A stretch of 64,000 bases of DNA from an uncultured Chlorobiaceae bacterium. GTDB taxonomy: Bacteria; Bacteroidota; Chlorobiia; Chlorobiales; Chlorobiaceae. Of the stretch, positions 15,757 to 26,261 are shown piece after piece (the stretch's first letter is position 1; every line of letters starts with the position of its first letter). The notes under the pieces were generated by a model, which did not search any database, was not told the origin of the DNA, and saw nothing but the letters and a program-made list of their open reading frames with translations. The position numbers were made by a program, and so were the translations under genes. The stretch covers positions 110,491 through 174,490 of the forward strand of contig CAIJGA010000030.1 in assembly GCA_903820085.1 (NCBI GenBank). Direction: 5' to 3'.

Positions 15757-17183
15757 AACTTTCCCGCGAAGGACGCAAAGGATACAGCCTCTCCGGAAAC
15801 GATTTCCCTGAACTTCCGCTGGAGAGTATACTGCCCTCAAAATTTCTGCGCACCACACCTGCTGAACTTCCCGAAGTGGCCGAAAGTGAGGTTGTGCGTC
15901 ATTTTGTACGACTCTCGAACCTGAACCACCATGTAGACAAGAACATGTATCCTTTGGGAAGCTGTACCATGAAGTACAATCCCAAGATAAACGACTATAC
16001 ATGTGACATACCGGGGTTCAGCGCGCTCCATCCCCTGCAGCCAGGCAAAACAACTCAGGGTGCATTGCAGCTCATGTATGAACTGGCGGAGATGCTCCGC
16101 GAAATTGCCGGAATGGCGGCCGTAACCCTGCAACCTGCCGCTGGAGCCCACGGAGAGCTTACCGGTATTCTGCTCATCAAGAAGTACCATGAATCTCAGG
16201 GCTCGAAACGCCACAAGCTCCTTGTAGTTGATTCGGCACACGGCACCAACCCCGCTTCAGCCGCTCTGGCCGGGTATGAGATTATATCGGTCAAAGGTAA
16301 GGCCGACGGACGTACCGACCTCGCCGACCTTCGGAGCAAGCTTGACGGTGATGTAGCTGCGCTGATGCTGACCAATCCCAACACCATCGGCTTGTTTGAA
16401 AAAGAGATCCAGCTCATAGCCAAAATGGTGCACGATAACGGCAGCCTGCTCTATATGGACGGCGCCAACATGAACGCTCTTCTCGGCATCACCCGCCCTG
16501 GCGACATGGGTTTTGATGTCATGCACTACAACCTTCACAAAACATTTTCAGCCCCACATGGCGGTGGCGGTCCAGGCAGCGGCCCGGTCGGCGTCAGTGA
16601 AAAGCTTGTGCCTTTTCTGCCGGTTCCGATTATTGAGAAGGAGGGAACGAGCTACAAACTCTCTTATGACCGTCCGGAAAGTATCGGCCGGATGATGAAC
16701 TTCTTCGGAAACTTTGCCGTGCTGGTCAGGGCTTATACCTACATCCGGATGCTTGGGCCCGATGGGCTGAGACGGGTTTCGGAAAATGCCATCATCAATG
16801 CCAACTACCTGCTTAGCCTGTTGCTCGAAAGCTACGACCTGCCTTACCCAAAACCGGTCATGCACGAGTTCTGCCTCTCGGGAGACCGGCAGAAAAAGGC
16901 ACACGGGGTCAGGACGCTTGATATTGCAAAAAGGCTGCTCGACTACGGCTTCCATGCTCCGACTATCTACTTCCCGCTCATTGTCAGTGAAGCAATCATG
17001 ATTGAACCGACAGAGACAGAGTCAAAAGAGACGCTTGAAGCTTTTGCTAAGGCACTGCTCAGCATTGCCGATGAAGCCGCAAACAACCCGGATCTGGTAC
17101 TTTCAGCCCCGGTAACAACCCCGGTCAGACGACTCGATGAAGCGATGGCCTCAAGGCAACTGAACATCTGCTGCTCATTGTAA
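15735..17183 (+). CDS. gcvPB: Glycine dehydrogenase (decarboxylating) subunit 2
   Basis: The P-protein beta subunit of the glycine cleavage system, which decarboxylates glycine on PLP and passes the aminomethyl group to lipoyl-GcvH. The 482-residue length is typical of the split type (gcvPA/gcvPB). The PLP lysine is K269 in [20 protein letters not shown]. Other family blocks are [14 protein letters not shown] and [11 protein letters not shown]. gcvPA, gcvH and gcvT are not in the window. Its start codon lies in the attR of the element, so its native promoter is now 7.8 kb upstream (see 7900-7928). Coding sequence appears complete. Confidence 0.96.
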   Translation: MREKLIFELSREGRKGYSLSGNDFPELPLESILPSKFLRTTPAELPEVAESEVVRHFVRLSNLNHHVDKNMYPLGSCTMKYNPKINDYTCDIPGFSALHPLQPGKTTQGALQLMYELAEMLREIAGMAAVTLQPAAGAHGELTGILLIKKYHESQGSKRHKLLVVDSAHGTNPASAALAGYEIISVKGKADGRTDLADLRSKLDGDVAALMLTNPNTIGLFEKEIQLIAKMVHDNGSLLYMDGANMNALLGITRPGDMGFDVMHYNLHKTFSAPHGGGGPGSGPVGVSEKLVPFLPVPIIEKEGTSYKLSYDRPESIGRMMNFFGNFAVLVRAYTYIRMLGPDGLRRVSENAIINANYLLSLLLESYDLPYPKPVMHEFCLSGDRQKKAHGVRTLDIAKRLLDYGFHAPTIYFPLIVSEAIMIEPTETESKETLEAFAKALLSIADEAANNPDLVLSAPVTTPVRRLDEAMASRQLNICCSL

Positions 17184-17272
17184 GCAGCCCGGCGAAAAAA
17201 TTATCTGAAAGGACACCTAACATATTTTGAAGTAAAAATCTGCGCTGTTATACTGTAAAGAAACTTCAGCGT

Positions 17273-17785
17273 ATGCTATTACATCACACGAAAGTCCTTG
17301 TACTCAACAGCAGCTATGAACCTTTAAGTATTTGTGACGCTCAGAAAGCTGTTCTTTTACTCTTTGGAGGCAAAGCTGTGCAGGTGACCCACCACCCGGA
17401 GCGGGTCATCAGCACGGTTTCCCGCAACTTTCCTCTCCCGAGTATTGTACGATTGACCTGTTTTGTCAGGGTACCCTACAAGAGCATTATACTGACCCGG
17501 AAAAACATTATCATCAGAGACAGTTTCCAGTGTCAGTACTGCGGCAAAACTGATCTGCCCCTGACCATTGATCACATCATACCACGCTCCAGAGGCGGCG
17601 AGTATTCATGGGAAAACCTCATTACAGCATGCCCTCGCTGCAACTCAAAAAAAGGAAACAGAACCCCTCGCGAGGCAGGCATGTACCCTTTAAAGCAGGC
17701 GATCCGGCCCAATAACCTGATGTTCATGCAGCAACTGACAACAACGTTTTCCGATGATTGGAAACCTTATCTTTATATGAGCTGA
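17273..17785 (+). CDS. HNH endonuclease family protein
   Basis: A 170-residue protein with an N-terminal part ([20 protein letters not shown]) common to a widespread bacterial HNH family, and a C-terminal HNH zinc-finger nuclease domain: [20 protein letters not shown] with C-x2-C, then DHI and a second pair [13 protein letters not shown]. The DH and the late N are the metal-binding/catalytic residues and are present. Function of this chromosomal family is unknown (DNA repair has been suggested). It lies 89 bp behind gcvPB. Confidence 0.92.
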   Translation: MLLHHTKVLVLNSSYEPLSICDAQKAVLLLFGGKAVQVTHHPERVISTVSRNFPLPSIVRLTCFVRVPYKSIILTRKNIIIRDSFQCQYCGKTDLPLTIDHIIPRSRGGEYSWENLITACPRCNSKKGNRTPREAGMYPLKQAIRPNNLMFMQQLTTTFSDDWKPYLYMS

Positions 17786-17828
17786 ACTGCGGCTCAAATA
17801 ATCCAATTTTAGCTGAAGAGTTCTGCTG

Positions 17829-18410
17829 ATGCCTGACTGTCATTTCGAAGCCATCCTGCCGTCATGGCTTAAAGAGTTTTTTGCTGAACACAGCGAAGCA
17901 CTCCTGTCGGACAGCGAACGCATGAAGTTCGCCATAGAACTGGCCAGGCAGAACGTCATCAACGGAACCGGTGGCCCATTCGGTGCGGCTGTTTTTGAGC
18001 GCTCTTCAGGCAATCTGGTTGCTGTAGGGGTCAATCTTGTTGTCCAGAGCAACTGCTCTCATGCCCACGCCGAGATGCTGGCTCTCGCCATTGCCGAGCA
18101 CCGCCTATCTTCATACACGCTCAACCAGCCCGGCTTTCCAGGTTATGAACTGGTCTCATCTTCAGAACCCTGCGCCATGTGTTTCGGTGCAATCATCTGG
18201 TCAGGTGTCACAAGGCTGGTATGCGGAGCCTCCACCATTGATGCAAAACATGCCGGGTTTGATGAAGGAGCAAAACCAGAAAAGTGGATTGCTGAGCTTG
18301 AAAACCGAGGGATTGAAGTGGCTACAGGTATCTGCCGCAACAAAGCCTGCGCAGTTCTGCAGCTCTACCTTGATAACGGAGGGGTGGTCTACAATGGACG
18401 GGCAAGGTAA
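17829..18410 (+). CDS. Nucleoside/guanine deaminase (CDA superfamily)
   Basis: A 193-residue zinc-dependent deaminase. The zinc-site motifs are HAHAEMLAL (His and catalytic Glu) and SSEPCAMCFGAI (two Cys). The stretch ASTIDAKHAGFDEG and the C-terminal end VVYNGRAR resemble the CDA-type guanine deaminases of Bacillus, so guanine to xanthine is the most likely reaction, but other bases cannot be excluded. The ATG at 17829 gives a short N-terminal extension. A terminator follows. Confidence 0.88.
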   Translation: MPDCHFEAILPSWLKEFFAEHSEALLSDSERMKFAIELARQNVINGTGGPFGAAVFERSSGNLVAVGVNLVVQSNCSHAHAEMLALAIAEHRLSSYTLNQPGFPGYELVSSSEPCAMCFGAIIWSGVTRLVCGASTIDAKHAGFDEGAKPEKWIAELENRGIEVATGICRNKACAVLQLYLDNGGVVYNGRAR

Positions 18411-18446
18411 CCGAACCGGGGAATTTCCTTAAAAACAATGTCTTGC

Positions 18447-18486
18447 ATCCTGATTCCTGCAATAATGGATTGTCGGGATTTTTTTT
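18447..18486 (+). terminator. Intrinsic terminator after the deaminase gene
   Basis: ATCCTGA at 18447-18453 pairs with TCGGGAT at 18473-18479 (one G-U pair), followed by eight T. Read from the sequence. Confidence 0.65.
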
Positions 18487-18554
18487 ACTTTTCAGCAGAT
18501 AACTTGACGTACGTCAACTAAGAAGCAGCGTGCACGGAAAAAAATCAGCTCCTT

Positions 18555-20309
18555 ATGAAAATTATTTCTCTTCTCTCTCTCTTTTGCCTTTTTATCTTTC
18601 TGCTCCTCACATCGGTAGCATCGACCGGATCGGCCACCTCAAAGCCGGGTCGCGAAAAGTGGTGCGCTCAGCAGATTTTCAGCAAAACCGATTCCCGCAT
18701 TGAAGAGAGTCTGAAAAGCATGACGCTGTCGGAAAAAGTCGGAGAAATGCTTATCGCGCAAATTGAAGGCCATTACAACAGCAGTGCTGACAAAGAGTAC
18801 CAGCTCTTGAGCCGCCTGGTACTGGAAGGAAAAGTCGGAGGCGTCATGTTTCTCAAGGGAGATGCCTTCAGCGCAGCCATGCTTGCCAACCATTTTCAGT
18901 CGATTGCGCCGCGCCCTCTGTTGATCAGCGCCGATATGGAACGGGGTGTAGCCATGAGGCTCAGCGGAGCAACCGAGTTTCCGCCAAACATGGCCGTTGC
19001 CGCAACCCGGGATCCTGAACTCGCCGCAAACATGGCAAAAGCCATCGCTGAAGAGGCAAAATTGATCGGAATCAACCAGAACTATGCCCCGACGGTTGAC
19101 CTGAACATCAACCCGTTAAACCCCATCATCAACACCCGTTCGTTCAGCGACAGTGTGGAACTCGCCATTACCATGTCTACGGCTATCATCAAGGAATTCC
19201 AGTCGCACGGGATCATTGCAACAGCAAAACATTTTCCGGGGCATGGAGATGTTACCATCGACAGCCATCTTTCGCTTCCTGTCCTTCAGGCTGACCGACA
19301 GCAACTGGATGCATACGAGCTGAAACCCTTCAAGGCAGCCATAGAACAGGGCGTCATCAGTATCATGACCGGACACCTGGCCGTACCAAAACTGACTGGC
19401 ACCATGGAACCTGCCTCCATTTCAAAAGCAATTGTCACTGACCTGCTCCGCCGGGAACTCGGTTTCACGGGTCTGATCATTACCGATGCCCTGAACATGA
19501 AGGCACTCTACAATGGTCAAAACGTGCCGGATATTTCTGTTAAAGCCGTACAGGCTGGCAACGACCTGCTACTCTTTTCACCCGATCCCGAACTTGCCCA
19601 CAGCTCAATTGTCAAAGCGGTCGAAGAGGGAGTTATTCCCATGGAACAAATTAATGCCTCGGTACGCAGAATCCTGCAGGTCAAAAAGTGGCTGGACATC
19701 GAAAACCGGAAACTGGTCGATCTGAACCGGATCAAGGATGAGATAAACCCTGAATCACACCGAGCCCTTGCCAGAAATATTGCCTCACGCGCCGTCACCC
19801 TGGTCAATGATGCCAGCCACTACCTCCCGCTGAAAACAGATCCATCATCTGGCCGTATCCTCAATATCATGCTGCAGGATAAGACTAACAGCGAAACCGG
19901 AAAAGAATATATCAAGAACCTCGACCACTATTACAGCATCAGCCATATCAGAATCGACCCTGATACGGACTCAACGGGCTATGCAAACGCCACCGATCTG
20001 ACCATGAAGGCGACGGCTGTTATTGTCACCGCCTATGTCAAAGCGCTTTCCGGCTCCGGGACGCTGAAACTGACCGAAAAACAGCAGCAATTCATCCACT
20101 CACTCGTAAGGATAGTGCCGAAAGAGAAACCTCTGATATTTGTCTCGCTTGGAACCCCCTACATCATTAACTATTTTCCGGAAATAACCACCTACCTTTG
20201 CACCTACTCTTCAAACGGGGCAAGTGAAGAGGCGGCGGTTGATGCACTGAGAGGGGAACTTAAGCCCGTGGGAGTGCTTCCCGTATCATTGCAGGGGCTC
20301 ACCCGCTAA
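18555..20309 (+). CDS. Glycoside hydrolase family 3, NagZ-type beta-N-acetylglucosaminidase
   Basis: A 584-residue exported GH3 enzyme. Residues 1-28 are a signal peptide (IISLLSLFCLFIFLLLTSVA). The NagZ motif KHFPGHGDVTIDSH supplies the His of the Asp-His acid/base pair, and the nucleophile Asp is in GLIITDALNMKAL. An extra C-terminal domain (from ~380) makes it longer than the single-domain E. coli enzyme and like two-domain Bacillus/Bacteroidetes forms. It should remove GlcNAc from peptidoglycan fragments in the periplasm. This fits with the MurNAc salvage genes at 47766-52368. bchZ starts 43 bp downstream. Confidence 0.9.
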   Translation: MKIISLLSLFCLFIFLLLTSVASTGSATSKPGREKWCAQQIFSKTDSRIEESLKSMTLSEKVGEMLIAQIEGHYNSSADKEYQLLSRLVLEGKVGGVMFLKGDAFSAAMLANHFQSIAPRPLLISADMERGVAMRLSGATEFPPNMAVAATRDPELAANMAKAIAEEAKLIGINQNYAPTVDLNINPLNPIINTRSFSDSVELAITMSTAIIKEFQSHGIIATAKHFPGHGDVTIDSHLSLPVLQADRQQLDAYELKPFKAAIEQGVISIMTGHLAVPKLTGTMEPASISKAIVTDLLRRELGFTGLIITDALNMKALYNGQNVPDISVKAVQAGNDLLLFSPDPELAHSSIVKAVEEGVIPMEQINASVRRILQVKKWLDIENRKLVDLNRIKDEINPESHRALARNIASRAVTLVNDASHYLPLKTDPSSGRILNIMLQDKTNSETGKEYIKNLDHYYSISHIRIDPDTDSTGYANATDLTMKATAVIVTAYVKALSGSGTLKLTEKQQQFIHSLVRIVPKEKPLIFVSLGTPYIINYFPEITTYLCTYSSNGASEEAAVDALRGELKPVGVLPVSLQGLTR

Positions 20310-20352
20310 AAAAGCAAGTATTATAAACAACCGATTACCAGCCTATCGACTT

Positions 20353-21762
20353 ATGGGAAAAACCGTTCGGGACGAATCAACCGCAAGCGCTTACTGGGGA
20401 GCCGTCAATACCTTCTGTGCGCTCCAGGATGTCCACGTCATTGCCGACGCTCCGGTTGGCTGCTACAATCTGGTGGGTGTAGCCGTCATCGACTATACCG
20501 ATGCCGTACCCTACCTTGAAAACTTTACTCCAACCAGCCTGACCGAAAAGGAGATTGCCTCATCAGGCAGTTCGGAGATTGTCAGGGAGACCATCGAAAA
20601 ACTTCAGGCACCGGGAAGGCAACTGATTCTGGTATCAAGCGCCGAGAGCGAGATGATCGGCAGTGACCACGAACGGATGCTTACCATGAAATACCCCGAC
20701 GTCCGATTTTTCCCATCAAACTCACTTGGTGAAGATGAGTGGCAGGGACGAGACCGCGCCCTCCGCTGGCTCCATGAAACATTTGGCAACAACCGTCCGG
20801 CAGCAGTCAAAGCCGGCACAGTTTCCATTATCGGCCCAACCTACGGTTGCTTCAACAGCCCATCAGATCTGGCTGAACTCAAGCGCCTCATAGCAGGAGC
20901 CGGTGGAGAGTTACTGCACGTCTATCCCTTTGAAAGCTCCCTGCACGACATTGCCGATCTTAAAAACGCTGATGTCATTGTGCAGATGTACCACGAATTC
21001 GGTCACGCCCTAGCCGAAACACTGAACCGCCCGGTACTTCATGCACCATTCGGCATCGGCGAAACAGAAAAATTCATTCGCGATCTTGGCGACCTCCTGA
21101 AAAGAGAGCAAGAGGCCGAAACGTTCATGCAGAAAGAGAAACGCACTACCCTGAAGCCAATCTGGGATCTCTGGCGCGGGCCACAGGCAGAATGGTTCCC
21201 GACGATTCGGTTCGGAGCCACCGCAGCAAAAACCTATGCCCTCGGACTTGAAACCTTTCTGTCGGGAGAGATGGGCATGCAGTGCCTCTTCAGCCACGAC
21301 ACTGCGGAAGCTGACAACACCCTCATCCGGGAGGAGATTCAGCAGAAACAGCCGCAGTTTCTTTTCGGCAGGATTGTCGATAAAATCTATCTGGCCGAGC
21401 TTGACGCAAAAACACGATTTATCCCGGCCGGCTTTCCTGGTCCGATTGTCCGCAGAGCACTGGGCACCCCCTTCATGGGACACAGCGGCGCAGTCTATCT
21501 TTTGCAGGAGATTGTCAACGCCCTCTATGACATGCTCTTTAACTTTCTCCCCCTTAATCGGCGCACAACTGCATCGGAGGAACCTGCACAGAAAGTTTCA
21601 TGGAGCAGCGAAGCCAATGCACTCCTGAATGAAATGGTTAAAAAAGCCCCCTTCATCAGCCAGATTTCCTATGGAAGAGAGCTGAAACGAAAGGCTGAAG
21701 TCCTCACCCTGAAACAGGGCAAGGAGAGCGTCACCCCGGAACTGCTCGGAATGGTCAACTGA
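20353..21762 (+). CDS. bchZ: Chlorophyllide a reductase subunit Z
   Basis: BchZ forms with BchY the catalytic NifDK-like component of chlorophyllide a reductase, which reduces the C7=C8 bond of ring B on the way to bacteriochlorophyll. The 469-residue protein has Cys in DAPVGCYNLVGVA and GPTYGCFNSPSDL suited to binding the [4Fe-4S] cluster, and the typical FGIGETEKF and PFMGHSGAVYLLQEIVNALYD segments. The length and N-terminus fit BchZ better than BchB. bchX and bchY are not in this window, in line with the scattered pigment genes of green sulfur bacteria. Co-orientation with the GH3 gene 43 bp upstream may be incidental. Confidence 0.9.
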   Translation: MGKTVRDESTASAYWGAVNTFCALQDVHVIADAPVGCYNLVGVAVIDYTDAVPYLENFTPTSLTEKEIASSGSSEIVRETIEKLQAPGRQLILVSSAESEMIGSDHERMLTMKYPDVRFFPSNSLGEDEWQGRDRALRWLHETFGNNRPAAVKAGTVSIIGPTYGCFNSPSDLAELKRLIAGAGGELLHVYPFESSLHDIADLKNADVIVQMYHEFGHALAETLNRPVLHAPFGIGETEKFIRDLGDLLKREQEAETFMQKEKRTTLKPIWDLWRGPQAEWFPTIRFGATAAKTYALGLETFLSGEMGMQCLFSHDTAEADNTLIREEIQQKQPQFLFGRIVDKIYLAELDAKTRFIPAGFPGPIVRRALGTPFMGHSGAVYLLQEIVNALYDMLFNFLPLNRRTTASEEPAQKVSWSSEANALLNEMVKKAPFISQISYGRELKRKAEVLTLKQGKESVTPELLGMVN

Positions 21763-21949
21763 TTTGGAATATTTTAATATTATGTGTATAGTCCAAGTCC
21801 ACATTACGGAACCGGGGAAAACAGTTTTAAACTGAGTAGCCCCCCTGGCCCGACAGTACTAACATAAAGCGGCTGCATTGATATTTTTCCAGCAGAGGAG
21901 CAAGCACAATGGTGTCCCTTTCGCATGGAGTGAAACGACAGAAAAAAGA

Positions 21950-23923
21950 ATGTCTGACAATCAGGAACTTCCGGCTTTAATAGCCCTTACCCTTCCGGAC
22001 GGGAGTGTTAAAACATTTCCCACCGGCTCGACCGGCAACGACGTTGCACTCTCCATCGGACGCAAACTTGCACAGGATGCCCTGGCGCTCAAGGTGAACG
22101 GCGTTGCGATTGACCTCAGTACACCCCTTACCGCTGATGCGGCAATAGAGATCATTACCTTTACCTCCCCCTCCGGACCGGATATTTTCTGGCACAGCTC
22201 AAGCCACCTTATGGCCCAGGCAATTGAGGAGCTTTATCCTGGCAGCAAATTCGGAGCTGGTCCCTCCATCGAACAGGGATTCTACTACGATGTTGCCTCC
22301 ACGCACCGCTTCCGCGAAGAGGATCTCCGCAAGATCGAAGTACGGATGCTGGAGATCAGCAAGCGAGATATCCAGATCCGGCGCGAAGAGATGAGCCGCA
22401 CCGCCGCCATAGAGTTTTTCAAAACAGTCCGGAACGACTCTTACAAGGTTGAGATTCTTGAAGATACCCTGAAGGATGTCGAAAGCGTCTCGCTCTACCA
22501 TCAGGATGGATTTACCGATCTCTGCATCGGGCCGCACCTGCCGTCAACGTCAAAAGTGAAGGCTGTTCTCTTGACCAACATCTCCTCGTCCTACTGGCGC
22601 GGTGATTCGGCACGGGAGCAGATGCAGCGGATCTACGGCATCACGTTTCCATCAGAAAAACTTCTGAAAGAGCACGTTACCCGACAGGAAGAGGCCAAGC
22701 GGAGAGACCACCGCAAACTCGGCGCTGAACTGGAGCTCTTCATGCTCTCGCCGGAGGTTGGAAGCGGCCTGCCGATCTGGCTGCCCAAAGGAGCCATTAT
22801 CCGCAACGAACTTGAAGCATTCCTGAAAGAAGAGCAGCGCAAGCGCGGTTACCTGCCAGTCTATACACCGCATATCGGCAATATCGAGCTCTACAAGCGT
22901 TCAGGTCACTATCCCTATTACAGCGATTCGCAGTTTCCGCCCCTGACCTATCATGATGAAGAGGGCAAGCAGGAGCAGTATCTTCTCAAACCGATGAACT
23001 GCCCGCACCACCACCTCATCTACAGTTCAAAGATGCGGAGTTACCGCGACCTGCCGCTCCGTCTGACGGAGTTCGGAACCGTCTATCGCCACGAGCAGTC
23101 AGGAGAGCTCAACGGCCTTGTACGCGCGAGAGGCTTCACACAGGACGACTCGCACATTTACTGCCGCCCCGACCAGCTTGTTGACGAGATCTGCAGCGCC
23201 ATTGAACTGACACAGTTTGTCTTTGGGACGCTCGGCTTTTCAGAGGTACAGACCCGCCTCTCCATGCACGACCCCGAAAACCGTGCCAAGTACGGTGGCA
23301 CCGCAGAAGTGTGGGAACAGGCAGAGAAAGATGTCAAGGAAGCCGCCGACCGCATGGGCATCGACTACTTTATCGGCGTCGGCGAAGCGAGCTTCTACGG
23401 CCCGAAAATTGACTTTATCGTTCGTGACGCCCTTGGCCGCAAATGGCAGCTCGGCACCGTCCAGGTTGACTATGTGATGCCTGAGCGGTTTGATCTCACC
23501 TATACCGGCAGCGACGGCCAGAAACACCGCCCTGTTGTGATTCATCGTGCACCGTTCGGCTCCATGGAGCGCTTTATCGGCGTCCTCATCGAGCATACCG
23601 CCGGGAACTTCCCGCTCTGGCTTGCTCCCGTTCAGGCCATGGTACTGCCGATCGCCGAAGATGTTCACGACTACGCAAAAAGCGTATACCAGGCGCTCCA
23701 TGCTGCAGGAATCCGCGCTGAACTTGATACCAGAAGTGAAAAAATCGGCAAAAAAATCCGCGATGCCGAAATCAGCAAAATACCCTGCATGATTGTTATC
23801 GGACAGAAAGAGCAGGAGAGCGGTGAAGTTTCGCTGCGCCGTCATCGCATTGGTGATGAGGGGCGCTTCAGCGTCAGTGGACTGATCCAGAAACTCCAGA
23901 AAGAGATCACCGGAAGAACCTGA
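21950..23923 (+). CDS. thrS: Threonyl-tRNA synthetase
   Basis: ThrRS charges tRNA-Thr and edits Ser-tRNA-Thr. The start at 21950 (MSDNQELPALIALTLPDG) gives 657 residues; an upstream ATG at 21878 would add an odd extension. Domains: TGS (~10-70), editing domain with HxxxH in HSSSHLMAQAIEEL (~80-250), class II catalytic core (~270-540; motif 2 FGTVYRHEQSGELNGLVRARGFTQDD split across 375-400; zinc Cys in PMNCPHHHLIY) and an anticodon-binding domain (~550-657). A 187-bp gap before it contains no convincing T-box or terminator. It heads thrS-infC-rpmI-rplT-pheS. Confidence 0.97.
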   Translation: MSDNQELPALIALTLPDGSVKTFPTGSTGNDVALSIGRKLAQDALALKVNGVAIDLSTPLTADAAIEIITFTSPSGPDIFWHSSSHLMAQAIEELYPGSKFGAGPSIEQGFYYDVASTHRFREEDLRKIEVRMLEISKRDIQIRREEMSRTAAIEFFKTVRNDSYKVEILEDTLKDVESVSLYHQDGFTDLCIGPHLPSTSKVKAVLLTNISSSYWRGDSAREQMQRIYGITFPSEKLLKEHVTRQEEAKRRDHRKLGAELELFMLSPEVGSGLPIWLPKGAIIRNELEAFLKEEQRKRGYLPVYTPHIGNIELYKRSGHYPYYSDSQFPPLTYHDEEGKQEQYLLKPMNCPHHHLIYSSKMRSYRDLPLRLTEFGTVYRHEQSGELNGLVRARGFTQDDSHIYCRPDQLVDEICSAIELTQFVFGTLGFSEVQTRLSMHDPENRAKYGGTAEVWEQAEKDVKEAADRMGIDYFIGVGEASFYGPKIDFIVRDALGRKWQLGTVQVDYVMPERFDLTYTGSDGQKHRPVVIHRAPFGSMERFIGVLIEHTAGNFPLWLAPVQAMVLPIAEDVHDYAKSVYQALHAAGIRAELDTRSEKIGKKIRDAEISKIPCMIVIGQKEQESGEVSLRRHRIGDEGRFSVSGLIQKLQKEITGRT

Positions 23924-23946
23924 CTATCTAAACAAAACCTGAACGC

Positions 23947-24579
23947 ATGAAGAAACAAAAGGTTACGACTCAAAAGCCGAAACTCACCTATCGGGTCAAT
24001 GAGCAGATCCGTGTTCCGGAAGTCCGCATTATCTTTCCGGACGGAACACAGGAGGTGATGAAAACCATTGACGCCAAGCGGGTAGCCGAAGAGCGCAATC
24101 AAGATTTGATTGAGGTACAGCCGAACGCCGAACCACCAGTATGTAAATTTGACAACCTCGGCAGGTTGCTGTACAAGATGGACAAGAGGGACAAGGATCT
24201 GAAGAAAAAGCAGAAGACCACCACCCTCAAAGAGTTGCGGTTTCATCCAAATACCGACAAGCACGACTTCGACTTCAAGAGCGCACATCTTGAAGAGTTT
24301 CTGCGCAAGGGTAACCGGGTCAGGGCCACCATCGTCTTTCTGGGACGCTCCATTATTTACAAAGACAAGGGGCTGGAGTTGGCAGAACGCTTGACCGAAC
24401 GCCTTAGCGTTGTCAGCAATCGTGACGGCGACCCGAAATTCGAAGGGAAAAAACTTTTCGTCTATTTCGAGCCTGACAAGAAGAAGATCGATGCCTATGA
24501 CCGCATAAGGGCAAAAACAAATCAGCCACCGGCAGCACCACTGGCGCCTTTGGCTCCTGAGGATCTGACAGAAGAGTAA
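23947..24579 (+). CDS. infC: Translation initiation factor IF-3
   Basis: IF-3 binds the 30S subunit and checks start-codon pairing. The 210-residue protein has the N-terminal domain ([20 protein letters not shown]), a Lys-rich linker (~85) and the C-terminal domain ([16 protein letters not shown]). A Pro/Ala tail ([13 protein letters not shown]) is longer than in E. coli. It appears to start at ATG rather than the rare AUU used for autoregulation in enterics. It lies 23 bp behind thrS. Confidence 0.97.
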   Translation: MKKQKVTTQKPKLTYRVNEQIRVPEVRIIFPDGTQEVMKTIDAKRVAEERNQDLIEVQPNAEPPVCKFDNLGRLLYKMDKRDKDLKKKQKTTTLKELRFHPNTDKHDFDFKSAHLEEFLRKGNRVRATIVFLGRSIIYKDKGLELAERLTERLSVVSNRDGDPKFEGKKLFVYFEPDKKKIDAYDRIRAKTNQPPAAPLAPLAPEDLTEE

Positions 24580-24628
24580 TCGCCAAGAAATTCGAACATT
24601 TTATCTACCAAAAAAATAAAGGACGATC

Positions 24629-24823
24629 ATGCCTAAAATGAAATCCCACCGTGGAGCATGCAAACGGTTTAAGACGACATCATCCGGAAAAATCAAGCGT
24701 GAACGCATGAACGGCTCACACAACCTTGAGAAAAAGAACAGAAAGCGCTCACGCCGCCTCCACCAGAGCGCACTGCTTCTGGGATTGAAGGCCAAGCAGA
24801 TCAAGCGGATGATTCAGGGCTAA
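24629..24823 (+). CDS. rpmI: 50S ribosomal protein L35
   Basis: A 64-residue very basic protein with the L35 pattern: MPKMKSHRGACKRFKTTSSG at the start, HNLEKKNRKRSRRL in the middle and IKRMIQG at the end. It binds 23S rRNA in the large subunit. Normal length. It lies between infC and rplT as in most bacteria, with AAAGGA 9 nt before the ATG as ribosome-binding site. Confidence 0.97.
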   Translation: MPKMKSHRGACKRFKTTSSGKIKRERMNGSHNLEKKNRKRSRRLHQSALLLGLKAKQIKRMIQG

Positions 24824-24849
24824 ATTATTAACATTAACTCGACACAACG

Positions 24850-25197
24850 ATGCCTAAAGCAAATAACGCCGTAGCCTCAAAAGCACGGAGAAAAAGAGTA
24901 ATAAAAAAAGCCAAAGGGTTCTGGGGATCACGCGGCAATATTCTGACCGTTGTCAAACATGCGGTCGATAAAGCAGAACAGTACGCCTACCGTGACCGTC
25001 GCGTCAAAAAACGCACGTTCCGTTCGCTCTGGATCATGCGTATCAACGCTGCTGCACGCCTGAACGGCACCACCTACTCCCGCCTGGTCAACGCCATGCT
25101 GAAAAAGAACGTCGAAATCGACCGCAAGGCACTTGCCGAGATCGCCGTCAAGGACCCGGCTGCATTCACCGTGATTGTTAAAAGCCTTTTCGAATAA
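24850..25197 (+). CDS. rplT: 50S ribosomal protein L20
   Basis: A 115-residue basic protein that nucleates 23S rRNA folding and in many bacteria represses this operon. Family blocks: [55 protein letters not shown]. No operator structure for autoregulation could be confirmed upstream by eye. It lies 26 bp after rpmI. Confidence 0.97.
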   Translation: MPKANNAVASKARRKRVIKKAKGFWGSRGNILTVVKHAVDKAEQYAYRDRRVKKRTFRSLWIMRINAAARLNGTTYSRLVNAMLKKNVEIDRKALAEIAVKDPAAFTVIVKSLFE

Positions 25198-25212
25198 GAT
25201 TGTACACCGGTA

Positions 25213-26244
25213 ATGATGGAAAACACTATTCGCAGTTTACAGCAGGAAATCATTGATTTTGAGATTACCTCAACGGCAGATCTTGAATCCTTCCGCCTTC
25301 GGTATACGGTTCGAAAAGGACTCATTGCAGCCCTTTTCGGCCAGCTCAAGATGGTTGACCCTGCTGACAAACCGCGAATAGGCCAGTTGCTCAACCAGCT
25401 GAAGCTGACGGCTGATGCAAAGCTCACCGAAGCAGAGGAGAGGCTTGCATCAACCGGAAGCAGCGACAGCAAGAAAGGCATAGATCTCACCCTTCCCGGA
25501 CGACGCTACTTTACCGGCAGCGAACATCCGGTACAGAAGGTGCTCGGTGAGATGAAGCAGATTTTTTCAGCCATGGGCTTCGGCATAGCAACCGGCCCGG
25601 AACTTGAGCTCGACCGCTACAACTTCGACCTGCTGAACTTTCCGCCCGGCCACCCGGCCCGCGACATGCAGGATACCTTTTTTGTCACCAGCGGCAACCC
25701 CGGCTCGGACGTGCTCCTCAGAACCCACACCTCCCCGGTGCAGGTGAGAGTCATGCTCGACCAGAAACCGCCGATACGGGTAATATGCCCCGGAAAGGTC
25801 TACCGCAACGAAGCCATCAGCTCCCGAAGCTACTGCGTCTTCCACCAGCTCGAAGGGCTCTACATCGACAAGAACGTCTCCTTTGCCGACCTCAAAGCCA
25901 CCATCTACTCCTTCGCCAAGCAAATGTTCGGTGCCGACGTCAAACTCCGGTTCCGTCCCAGTTTTTTCCCCTTCACTGAACCATCAGCCGAAGTGGACGT
26001 CACCTGCTACCTCTGCGGCGGCAAAGGATGTCGCGTCTGCAAAAAATCAGGCTGGCTCGAAATCATGGGCTGCGGTATGGTTCACCCCAACGTCATGCGC
26101 AACTGCGGCATAGACCCCGAAGAGTGGTCAGGCTACGCCTTCGGTATGGGTGTTGACCGCACGGTGCTGTTGCGCTACAAGATTGACGATATCCGATTGC
26201 TTTTTGAGAACGATTTGCGGATGCTGAAGCAGTTTACTGCATGA
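25213..26244 (+). CDS. pheS: Phenylalanyl-tRNA synthetase alpha subunit
   Basis: The catalytic subunit of the alpha2beta2 PheRS. The 343-residue protein has an N-terminal coiled coil (~1-85) that binds tRNA, motif 1 near [17 protein letters not shown], motif 2 around [20 protein letters not shown], and motif 3 [12 protein letters not shown]. Two pairs of Cys ([16 protein letters not shown]) are an unusual small zinc-like insertion seen in a subset of bacterial PheS. It ends the cluster; pheT is not adjacent, which is common outside the enterics. Confidence 0.96.
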   Translation: MMENTIRSLQQEIIDFEITSTADLESFRLRYTVRKGLIAALFGQLKMVDPADKPRIGQLLNQLKLTADAKLTEAEERLASTGSSDSKKGIDLTLPGRRYFTGSEHPVQKVLGEMKQIFSAMGFGIATGPELELDRYNFDLLNFPPGHPARDMQDTFFVTSGNPGSDVLLRTHTSPVQVRVMLDQKPPIRVICPGKVYRNEAISSRSYCVFHQLEGLYIDKNVSFADLKATIYSFAKQMFGADVKLRFRPSFFPFTEPSAEVDVTCYLCGGKGCRVCKKSGWLEIMGCGMVHPNVMRNCGIDPEEWSGYAFGMGVDRTVLLRYKIDDIRLLFENDLRMLKQFTA

Positions 26245-26261
26245 GGGATAGAATCATTTGC

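Noticed and set aside
21763..21949. T-box or threonine-responsive leader before thrS
   Set aside because: No T-box sequence, no Thr-rich leader peptide and no terminator/antiterminator pair was found.
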